Positions 8,133-15,155 of a stretch of 27,605 nt of DNA are shown piece by piece. The DNA is from CAZKUN01 sp964555935 (GTDB lineage Bacteria; Armatimonadota; Zipacnadia; Zipacnadales; VGFC01). Under the pieces are notes generated by a model. That model had not been told where the DNA came from. It did no database searches and saw only the letters and a list, made by a program, of their open reading frames with translations. Both the position numbers and the translations under genes were made by a program. The stretch is taken from NCBI GenBank assembly GCA_964555935.1, contig CAZKUN010000112.1:1-27605 (forward strand), written 5' to 3'. The stretch's first letter is position 1, and every line of letters starts with the position of its first letter.

Positions 8133-8597
8133 ATGCTGAGCAACCACCGACAACCGGGCGCGCGAGCGGGGTACTCGCTGATCGAGGTGCTTGTGACCAT
8201 GGCCGTGGCCTCGGTGGCGATCCTCGTGGCCGTCCAGCTCTACGGCCAGACCGAGAAGCTGCTCGGACGCCAGCGCGACGATGCCGCAACGCTCGGGGCA
8301 GGCGCCGACCTGCTATCGCTCCTTCGGATGGATGTCCGCGGCGCGTCCGACGTGGGGGAGGGGTCAGACGAATCCCGCCTCGTGCTGGTGGCGGCGGATG
8401 GCGCTGAGGTGACCTACGAAGCCACGCCCGAGGCTGTCACGCGGCTCGGTCCTGAATCGCCATTGGCGACCGCTACCGGCTCCGCGACGGTGAGGGCGCG
8501 ATTTGAGTATCCGGGCGCGGGGTTGGTGCGCGTGAGTTGGGGCGCCAAGCGAGCCGCTCGGTCCGTTACGCTGCACCTGAGGAACCACGGGACATGA
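8133..8597 (+). CDS. Prepilin-type minor pseudopilin (GspJ/PilW-like)
   Basis: This 154-residue protein has a class III signal: a basic leader ending RAG (13), then YSLIEVLVTMAV with the conserved Glu at +5, and a hydrophobic helix. The soluble part contains LLSLLRMDVRGAS, a pattern common in GspJ/PulJ-type proteins just after the helix, and ends in a beta-rich stretch. It is expected to be cleaved and methylated by a prepilin peptidase, which is not encoded here. Its stop overlaps the next start by four bases (ATGA). Confidence 0.86.
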   Translation: MLSNHRQPGARAGYSLIEVLVTMAVASVAILVAVQLYGQTEKLLGRQRDDAATLGAGADLLSLLRMDVRGASDVGEGSDESRLVLVAADGAEVTYEATPEAVTRLGPESPLATATGSATVRARFEYPGAGLVRVSWGAKRAARSVTLHLRNHGT

Positions 8598-9082
8598 GGC
8601 GCCTAGCATCGCGGCGAGGAGCGGTCTCGGTAGTAGCGGCGTTGGCGCTCGTGACGCTGATCGCCGTGTCGCTGGCCGCCAGCGTGGCGGTGGTCGCTGC
8701 CCACGCGGCTCGCGTGACTCACCAGGAGGACGGCTTGCAGGCGCTGTATCTGGCGGAGATGGGTGTTGAGGAGACGTTGGCGCGCCACGCGTCAGGCGAG
8801 ACGCCGGAGACGCTCTGGCGAGTGGTGGAACGAGGTCTGGGTCCCGAGGTGCCGGCGGGCGGCGAGGTGTCATCTTCGGACGAGATCGCGCCCGGCGGAG
8901 ATTCCCGGTTGGCGGTTGGTTCATACGAGGTGACGGCGCGGGGAGGGGGCGGGGCGCTCGTGATTAGCTCGCGAGGGCTGGTCGCCACCCCAGCCGGGAG
9001 AAGCGTCGAACGCGAAGTGCGGGTTGAGTGCCGACGCGCCGGCGGGAAGTGGCATGTCGAGAAATGGGAGCGCGTGCCATGA
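8594..9082 (+). CDS. PilX/GspK-like minor pseudopilin
   Basis: This 162-residue protein starts at the ATG in the ATGA overlap with the previous gene. The leader ends RRG (9), followed by a long Ala/Val-rich helix (about 10-35), then QALYLAEMGVEE, which matches the PilX/GspK pattern in which a QAxxxAExG segment follows the helix. Lack of Glu at +5 is normal for GspK-type tip subunits. Full GspK proteins are over 300 residues, so this is a short PilX-like form. It overlaps the next prepilin by four bases. Confidence 0.8.
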   Translation: MRRLASRRGAVSVVAALALVTLIAVSLAASVAVVAAHAARVTHQEDGLQALYLAEMGVEETLARHASGETPETLWRVVERGLGPEVPAGGEVSSSDEIAPGGDSRLAVGSYEVTARGGGGALVISSRGLVATPAGRSVEREVRVECRRAGGKWHVEKWERVP

Positions 9083-9570
9083 GAGGTCGACGCGGCTTCA
9101 CCTATCTCGAGCTGCTCATCGTCACGGCGATCATTGCTGTCGTGTGGATGCTGATGGTCCCTGTGCTGGTGAGAGCGCGGAATCGCGCGGACCAGACATC
9201 GTGCGCGACCAATCTGCGTAACATCGGGTGGGCGTTGCGGATATACTCTCAGGACCACTCCGGACAGTTCCCGCCCGAGGTGGCGGCTCTGACGCCGCGA
9301 TATCTCGACGATGTGGAGATCTACCGCTGCCCGTCCGCCGTGGTCGTCGAGGAGCGCTATCCTCAATTGTTCGAGCCCGCGCCGGTGGGCACGGTGGATT
9401 ACGCGTACGCGCCCGGTCTCGCGATCGATGATCGCCCGGACCTTGAGGTCGCGTGGGACGACGCCGGGCGACATGGAGGCGGGGCAAACGTGCTGTACCT
9501 GTCCTCACGGGTGGAGAAGCTTGACCCCATAGACCTGCCGGGCTTGGTAAACGAGGAGGCGCGCCCATGA
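9079..9570 (+). CDS. Prepilin-type protein with degenerate H-x9-DG end
   Basis: This 163-residue protein has leader MRGRRG followed by FTYLELLIVTAII with Glu at +5 and the family cysteine at +36 (TSCATNLRNI). The C-terminal region has a histidine at the right place (RHGGGAN), but the following Asp-Gly of the H-x9-DG motif is replaced by Ser-Ser. The start is the ATG in the ATGA overlap with the preceding stop; an in-frame extension to 9028 would lie inside the previous gene. It overlaps the next prepilin by four bases. Confidence 0.88.
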   Translation: MRGRRGFTYLELLIVTAIIAVVWMLMVPVLVRARNRADQTSCATNLRNIGWALRIYSQDHSGQFPPEVAALTPRYLDDVEIYRCPSAVVVEERYPQLFEPAPVGTVDYAYAPGLAIDDRPDLEVAWDDAGRHGGGANVLYLSSRVEKLDPIDLPGLVNEEARP

Positions 9571-10181
9571 AGAAGGACGCGGGCCTCCTCAACCGCCGCA
9601 AGTCCGGCTTCACGCTGATCGAGGTCATTCTCGTCATGGGGATCATCGCGATTCTGGCAGCGATTCTCTTTCCCGTCTTCGCACGGGCACAGGCCAAGGC
9701 GCGCCAGACCTCCTGCCTAGAGAACCTTCGCCAGATCAGCATTGCGCTCAGCCTCTACGCGCGGGATCATGCGGGGTGTTTCCCACCGACTGATGACGAC
9801 CTGACCCCGCTGCTGGACCGCTACTTGCCGATGGAGGAGAGCCTGTTCTGTCCGTCGGTTGAGGAGAAGGGCTCGGGCCAGCACGCAGACCGGACCATGC
9901 CACCGGGCACGGCCTCAACTCACGCCACATTCGACGTCGTGACCGGTGACTACTGGTACGAGGCGGGCCGGTGCGATGACGATGAGCCGTCGACGTTCCT
10001 CGCGTGTGACAGCGTGCTCGACCGGCACAACACCGGCGCGAACTGCCTGTTCGTCGATGGGCACGCGAAGTGGATCAACGACAGCAGTTGGGGAGACTTC
10101 CTCCCCGCGCCACAGGGCCGGCAGCGCAACGCGGAGTTGAAGGCCAAACGCGGGGTCGGGCCGCCCGTCGCCCAGGGGTGA
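9567..10181 (+). CDS. Prepilin-type H-x9-DG protein
   Basis: This 204-residue protein has a 14-residue leader ending KSG, then FTLIEVILVMGIIAIL and FPVFARAQ, Glu at +5 and Cys at +36. The C-terminal half carries RHNTGANCLFVDGHAKW, an exact H-x9-DG motif. Family members are pseudopilins whose exact partner is unknown; the motif is believed to relate to processing or assembly. The tail after the motif is basic and proline-containing. It is joined to the previous gene by ATGA and separated from the next by four bases. Confidence 0.9.
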   Translation: MKKDAGLLNRRKSGFTLIEVILVMGIIAILAAILFPVFARAQAKARQTSCLENLRQISIALSLYARDHAGCFPPTDDDLTPLLDRYLPMEESLFCPSVEEKGSGQHADRTMPPGTASTHATFDVVTGDYWYEAGRCDDDEPSTFLACDSVLDRHNTGANCLFVDGHAKWINDSSWGDFLPAPQGRQRNAELKAKRGVGPPVAQG

Positions 10182-10185
10182 CGCC

Positions 10186-10890
10186 ATGAGACGCCAACGA
10201 GGGATGACGCTCGTCGAATTGCTGACAGTCATCGCGATGATCGCCATCCTTGCCTCGATCCTCTTCCCGGTGTTCGCCCGGGCTAGGGAGGGCGCGCGGG
10301 CGCACTCGTGCCTCAACAACCAAGTCAACATCATGCTCGCGATGCAGATGTACGCGGGCGACCATGAGGGGCTCTTCCCGCCGCTCGATGATGACCTCGA
10401 GCCGCTGACGGCTCGATATCTGCGCCACCCGTTCGTCTTCAGTTGCCCGTCGGGCAGAAACGAAGTACCCATGGGCGCTCCCGCGAACCCGCCCAAGCCG
10501 GTGGTGGAAGCCATTTCCGGGCCGGCGACGAGTGGACAGGGAAGCGTAACGTTCACTCAAGGCCCTCCGTCGGGAATGGGAGGCGGGATGGGCACGCCGA
10601 TGAGCAGCCCTCCGCCAGTGCCACCAGACGTCCTGAAGACCAGTTACTACTACCGGGGTGGACATGGCCCCTCTGAATGGCCATCCGTGCCCGTCACCAG
10701 TGACCAAGAACTGATGCACGCGGACCGCGCGACCGTGATGTTCTCTGACGGTCACTCCAGGCGCATGAGTGCCGACGAATGGCGAGAGCATGGCTTCCGG
10801 CCAATCAGTGAGGTCTGGCCGCCACCGGGCTCGAACGCCCCTGGAAGCGGGATGCCGGGAATGGGCGGCATGCCGGGAGGTGGGCCATGA
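10186..10890 (+). CDS. Prepilin-type H-x9-DG protein with Gly/Met/Pro-rich inserts
   Basis: This 234-residue protein has leader MRRQRG and then MTLVELLTVIAMIAIL, with Glu at +5 and Cys at +36. The H-x9-DG motif is HADRATVMFSDG. Unlike its neighbours it holds a low-complexity insert (GPPSGMGGGMGTPM followed by a Pro run) in the middle and a second Gly/Met/Pro repeat at the C-terminus (GMPGMGGMPGGGP). These are probably flexible exposed segments. Its stop overlaps the next start by four bases. Confidence 0.88.
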   Translation: MRRQRGMTLVELLTVIAMIAILASILFPVFARAREGARAHSCLNNQVNIMLAMQMYAGDHEGLFPPLDDDLEPLTARYLRHPFVFSCPSGRNEVPMGAPANPPKPVVEAISGPATSGQGSVTFTQGPPSGMGGGMGTPMSSPPPVPPDVLKTSYYYRGGHGPSEWPSVPVTSDQELMHADRATVMFSDGHSRRMSADEWREHGFRPISEVWPPPGSNAPGSGMPGMGGMPGGGP

Positions 10891-11436
10891 AGAAGAACGC
10901 CTACCTTCAGTACCACCACGGTCACGGGCTGGGGTCGTCGGAGTTCCTGGGCGTCTGTGGTGTCATATTCGTCATCATGAGCGGCGNNNNNNNNNNTGTT
11001 GTCCTACGCCGCCCTGGCGCGAGATCGGTCGCGCGAGGCGGCGTGCGCCAGCAACGTCAGGCAGATCGTGATGGGGATGAACCTGTACGCGCACGACCAC
11101 GCCGGTCGCTACCCGCCGTCAGGCGACGACATGGTGGGGCCGATCTACCCGTACGTCAACAACCTACAGCTCTTCATCTGCCCGATTGATGCGGACCCGG
11201 TTGAGACGCTCTTCTCGTCCTACAGGGAGCCGTCCATGATGGTCCCGTCAAGTGTTGAGCTGAGTTATTTTCTCGTGGGCGGCATGGCCACTGACGACCG
11301 CCCCCGCGACGTGCTGGTTGGCGACACGCTGCCGAGGCACCGCGGAGCGGCAAACGCCGCATGTATCGATGGCCGGCTGAGGACGCTCTCGGCCGATGAA
11401 CTGACAGACGCCCGTTCAAGGAGCGAGACGCCATGA
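10887..11436 (+). CDS. Prepilin-type H-x9-DG protein interrupted by an assembly gap
   Basis: The first part (10887-10986) encodes a 14-residue leader with a histidine-rich end (YHHGHG), then LGSSEFLGVCGVIFVIMSG with Glu at +5. After ten N bases the second part (from 10997) encodes LSYAALARDRSREAAC and a normal prepilin body ending in RHRGAANAACIDG, an H-x9-DG motif. As written the two parts are in different frames. If the N run is removed, the codons read GGC GTG TTG, the frame is restored, and the cysteine falls at +36 exactly as in four neighbouring prepilins. The product would then be 179 residues. The hydrophobic helix lacks the usual LLVVIAIIAIL sequence and the usual proline at +22. Confidence 0.82.
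10987..10996. other. Assembly gap (ten N bases)
   Basis: The ten unknown bases lie inside the hydrophobic-helix codons of a prepilin gene. The fixed length is typical of a placeholder. Frame and family spacing both suggest that the true missing length may be zero. Confidence 0.95.
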
Positions 11437-11858
11437 TGCGCCCGCGCGACGGATTCACGCTGATCGAACTACTAGTGGTGATAGCCATCATCGCGATTCT
11501 CTCGGCGGCGCTGATGCCCGCGCTGTCGTCGGCGAACGATCGCGCCCGCATCACCGAGTGTAAGGCGCGGCTAACCACCATCGGCCTGGCGCTGAAGATG
11601 CGTCTCGACGACAAGGGCGCGTATCCCAGCGGGATTCGGCAGCTCTACGAAGAGCGGTATATCACGAACGAGGACGTGCTCTGTTGCACGAAGACGGGCG
11701 TCGAGTTCTACTTCTCCAAGCCCTTGGGCGGCGATCCGAAGGCCGTCGTCTGCGCTTGCTGCGATCCCGTCACGGCCGCCGGCGAGCGACCGCACGGCTT
11801 CCGCGAGTCGCTGATCTCCCTCGAAGCCGGCGGGGGTCTGCGCGAGGTGAGGAACTGA
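11433..11858 (+). CDS. Cysteine-rich prepilin-type protein
   Basis: This 141-residue protein has leader MMRPRDG then FTLIELLVVIAIIAIL, with Glu at +5. It lacks the H-x9-DG motif. The soluble domain contains six cysteines, with pairs in EDVLCCTKTG and VVCACCDPV, which is unusual for a pseudopilin and suggests disulphides or a metal site in the exported domain. It has the GspG-like feature of a YPSGIRQLYEE segment after the helix. Joined by ATGA to the previous gene, it is the last prepilin of the operon and ends 57 bases before addB. Confidence 0.86.
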   Translation: MMRPRDGFTLIELLVVIAIIAILSAALMPALSSANDRARITECKARLTTIGLALKMRLDDKGAYPSGIRQLYEERYITNEDVLCCTKTGVEFYFSKPLGGDPKAVVCACCDPVTAAGERPHGFRESLISLEAGGGLREVRN

Positions 11859-11915
11859 CCCCGCGTCGCGCGGAGGAGATTCCCCATATAGGGCGCACCT
11901 ATCGTCCATCGACTG

Positions 11916-14900
11916 ATGGGGATCCCAATCGCTGACGCACCCAACATTGAGATCATCTACGGGCAAGCCGGCTCGGGCAAAACCGAGGAGGCGGTCCGTC
12001 GCTACGCCGAGTGCGTGAGCGATCACGGCGAGGACGCGGCGTTGCTGATCGTGCCGACGGCGCGGGTCGTCCGGCAGGTCCGCGAGAGGCTCGTTGATGA
12101 GGGACGCCCGCCCGGTCTCGTCGACCCGCGCATCTTCACCTTCCCCCAACTTGCCCAGATCATCCTGAACGCGAATCACGAGTGCGCGACGCCCATTGGC
12201 GGGGCGATGCAACGCCTCCTGATCGGCGAGGTGATCGACTCCCTCATCGCGGATGGCGAACTCGTCGAGTTGGCCGATGTCGCGCGCCTTCCGGGGTTCG
12301 CTGTCGCGCTGATGGAGCTTGTCAGCGATCTGAAGCGCGGCGCTGTTGAGCCGCGACCGTTCTGTCACGCCCTCGCCCAGGCAGGCCTTAACGAAACGTG
12401 GCGGGGCGAGATCTCGAAGCTCTACTGCGCGTATCAGTGGATGCTGATTTGCCTCCGATACTTCGATGATGAAGGCGTCTTCTGGTGGGCGCGCGGCGTC
12501 TTGCGTGATGGTGGTCGGCGCCCGCTCGAACAGACTCGGCTGATGGTCGTTGATGGCTTCACGGATTTCACCACAACCCAGCTTCAGATGCTGCAACTCC
12601 TCGCCGAGGGAATTCCGAGGACGGTCGTGACTCTCGACTACGCTGAGCATGACGAGCGCGAGGGCTTGGCCCAGTGGTTCGGCGACACGGTGGAGCGCGT
12701 GAGGGATCATCTCCCGGGCGCGGCGATCCACCCGCTTCCGGGCGGAATCGCGCCGAATGCCCTTGGCCACCTCCGCGGCACCGTGTTCTCGCCGCCCGGC
12801 AAGGTCGAGCCGGTGCCGGCGGACGGTCGCGTTCACGTCCTCGACTGCCCGACGCGTTTTCGCGAGGTGCGCGAGGTGCTTCGCCGCGTGAAGGGCCTCT
12901 TGGTCGAGGGGCAGGCCTCCCCCGGGGAGATCGCGATCATCTGCCGGAGCGTCTCCGGCCGCGCCGATGCCATCCGTTCGACCGCGGCGCGCATGGGCGT
13001 GCCCGTCTATGTCGAGGCAGCCCGGTCGCCAGCCACCAATCCAGCGGTGCGCGCGGTGCTCCAGGCTTACGAGGTGGTCGCGGGCGGCTACCGGCGGGCC
13101 GATGTCGTCGACCTGCTGCGATCGAGTTACCTTACTCTCGAGCCCCTCCTCGCTCGCCACCTGACTGCCGACGACGTCGCTTGTGTTGCGGCTGAGGCGC
13201 TGGTGCTCGAAGGCCGGCGTCAGTGGGCCGAGCGGCTCTCGGCCCTGGAGGCCCGGCTTCGGGAACGCGAGGAATACCGCGCCTCAATCGACGATGACGG
13301 CATGCCCCGCCCGTCCGGCACAGCCGCCGCGCTGGTGGCCGAAGTCTCCGCATCCGTCGCCGCGCTGTTTGACATCCTGCCGGCACATGGCACCGGGCTC
13401 ACTCGGCTGGAGCGCGTCGCCGAGACCCGCGAGCTGATCGCCGTCACTCGACTTCGCGAGGGCCTGGAGCGGCCGGAGATGCGTCGTCGTGCTTCCGAGG
13501 ACATTCGGGCGATTGAGCAGCTTGGGTCCGCCCTCGATGCCCTCGAGCATGCCCGTGAAGCACGAGGTCCATCCGGCGGCCTCCCGCCCGGCGAGTACCT
13601 CGCGCTCCTTCGCGAAGTGCTTGAGGATCTTGCGGACACGCCCCCGCCACCGTCCGGCGAACGCGTCGCCGTGCTCGACGCTCGACGCGCCCGCCAGCTT
13701 CGCTTCAAGCACTGCTTCGTGATGGGCCTGAACGAGGGCGAGTTTCCGCGGCGCCGGCGCGACGAACCGTTCTTCTCGGGTGATGACCTGCGAGCCCTTG
13801 AGAGAGCCGGCGTGGACCTCAACCGCCGCCGCACGCCCGAGGGTGAGGAACCCGTGTTGCTCTACGGAGCCATCGGGGCCGCCACCGAACACCTCTGGCT
13901 CAGTTTCGCCGCGACGGACGCCTCCGGCAAGGCCCTGCAACGGTCCCACTACGTGGCCGAGATACTGGCCTGCCTGGATGAGACAACGCTCGATCGCCAC
14001 TCCGTTCCGTTGTCATCGGTGATGCCCGAGTTGGATGACGTGGCCGATGCCCACGAGCTGCTGGACCGCGCGTTCTCGGATCTGTCCGAGTTCGATCCGA
14101 CACCCATCGGCTACAACCTCCTCACCCGCCTGCCGACCGCTCGCGACCGCGTCTGCGCTGCCGCCCACGGGGCTCGCGTTTTGGGTTGGCGCGAGCCCCG
14201 CGCGGCGGCCGGGATCTTTGTTGGGCTCATGGACGACGCTGGAATTGTCGATGAACTCGCTTCCGGCTTCGGCGCCTTGCATCGCTTCAGCGGCACCCAA
14301 CTGGGCTCTTACGCTGGATGCCCCTTCGCGTTCTACTGCCAGAACGTGCTCAGGCTCGACGAACCAGACGAGCCCTCGCCCCAGGCCGAGCCGCGTGATG
14401 ATGGCAACGTGCGGCATCGAATCCTGCGCCGCTTCATTGACGAGCGCAAGTCCGCTCGTCCAGACGGCCCCGCCGTGATGGATGGTGAACAGCAGGAAGC
14501 GGAGCGACAGATCGCGGACATCGTGGACCGCGAGTATTCGTTCTACGCGGACCGGCGGGGGGTGCCCGATCCCGCCCTGTGGGACGTCGAGCGCCGCCGC
14601 GCCCGCGCTGAGTTCCGCAAGTGGATCGAGGTGGAGGTCAGCGCCTTCGGGTGCGAGGTTCCAGTGGAGTGCGAGTATGTGTTCGGCCGCACTGCCGATA
14701 GCCCAGTCACGCTCCTCGGGCGCGGCGACATCCTGATCGAGGGCACCATCGACCGCATCAACGCCGTGGGCGAAGGCCGCTTCTCGCTCGTTGACTACAA
14801 GCGCGGCGCCGGGCCATCGTGGGCGACCGTCGAAAGCGCCGTCGATCCGCAGTTGCCTATCTACACTCGTGCCGTCACCGTCGTCCCGCCTACCCCCGGA

Positions 14901-15155
14901 CTGGTGACCTGCGCGGGGTGGCACTACGCGCGGGTCCGCGGCAGCGTTGGCGTGAAGTCCTACGGAAAGCGGGGCAACATCATGGAGACGGCCGACGCCG
15001 CCTCCGACATCATCGCCGGTTATGTCGACGGCATTCGCGCCGGGAGCTTCGGCTATCTCAGCACCGTGACGTGCATCGACTACTGCCCGTATTCGGATGT
15101 CTGCCGACACGATGAGTGGGGCAACCGGGGAAGGAGCGAGGACGCTGACGAGTGA
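11916..15155 (+). CDS. addB: AddB subunit of the AddAB helicase-nuclease
   Basis: This 1079-residue protein resembles AddB, the partner of AddA in processing double-strand breaks for recombination. Walker A is at 16-23 (GQAGSGKT). A middle segment, HCFVMGLNEGEFPRR, matches the AddB pattern. The C-terminal PD-(D/E)xK nuclease has GDILIEGTIDRI, the catalytic DYK at 960-962 and QLPIY. Iron-sulphur ligands are likely Cys802 (in GCPFAFYC) plus Cys1053, Cys1057 and Cys1063 (CIDYCPYSDVC), in a C-x3-C-x5-C spacing rather than the usual C-x2-C-x5-C. An in-frame stop at 11889 bounds the start. The ATG at 11916 has no good Shine-Dalgarno sequence nearby. It overlaps addA at its 3' end. Confidence 0.92.
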   Translation: MGIPIADAPNIEIIYGQAGSGKTEEAVRRYAECVSDHGEDAALLIVPTARVVRQVRERLVDEGRPPGLVDPRIFTFPQLAQIILNANHECATPIGGAMQRLLIGEVIDSLIADGELVELADVARLPGFAVALMELVSDLKRGAVEPRPFCHALAQAGLNETWRGEISKLYCAYQWMLICLRYFDDEGVFWWARGVLRDGGRRPLEQTRLMVVDGFTDFTTTQLQMLQLLAEGIPRTVVTLDYAEHDEREGLAQWFGDTVERVRDHLPGAAIHPLPGGIAPNALGHLRGTVFSPPGKVEPVPADGRVHVLDCPTRFREVREVLRRVKGLLVEGQASPGEIAIICRSVSGRADAIRSTAARMGVPVYVEAARSPATNPAVRAVLQAYEVVAGGYRRADVVDLLRSSYLTLEPLLARHLTADDVACVAAEALVLEGRRQWAERLSALEARLREREEYRASIDDDGMPRPSGTAAALVAEVSASVAALFDILPAHGTGLTRLERVAETRELIAVTRLREGLERPEMRRRASEDIRAIEQLGSALDALEHAREARGPSGGLPPGEYLALLREVLEDLADTPPPPSGERVAVLDARRARQLRFKHCFVMGLNEGEFPRRRRDEPFFSGDDLRALERAGVDLNRRRTPEGEEPVLLYGAIGAATEHLWLSFAATDASGKALQRSHYVAEILACLDETTLDRHSVPLSSVMPELDDVADAHELLDRAFSDLSEFDPTPIGYNLLTRLPTARDRVCAAAHGARVLGWREPRAAAGIFVGLMDDAGIVDELASGFGALHRFSGTQLGSYAGCPFAFYCQNVLRLDEPDEPSPQAEPRDDGNVRHRILRRFIDERKSARPDGPAVMDGEQQEAERQIADIVDREYSFYADRRGVPDPALWDVERRRARAEFRKWIEVEVSAFGCEVPVECEYVFGRTADSPVTLLGRGDILIEGTIDRINAVGEGRFSLVDYKRGAGPSWATVESAVDPQLPIYTRAVTVVPPTPGLVTCAGWHYARVRGSVGVKSYGKRGNIMETADAASDIIAGYVDGIRAGSFGYLSTVTCIDYCPYSDVCRHDEWGNRGRSEDADE

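Noticed and set aside
11571..13160. Long open frame antisense to the last prepilin and addB (529 residues)
   Set aside because: It covers parts of two real genes on the other strand and shows no recognisable protein features; composition shadow.
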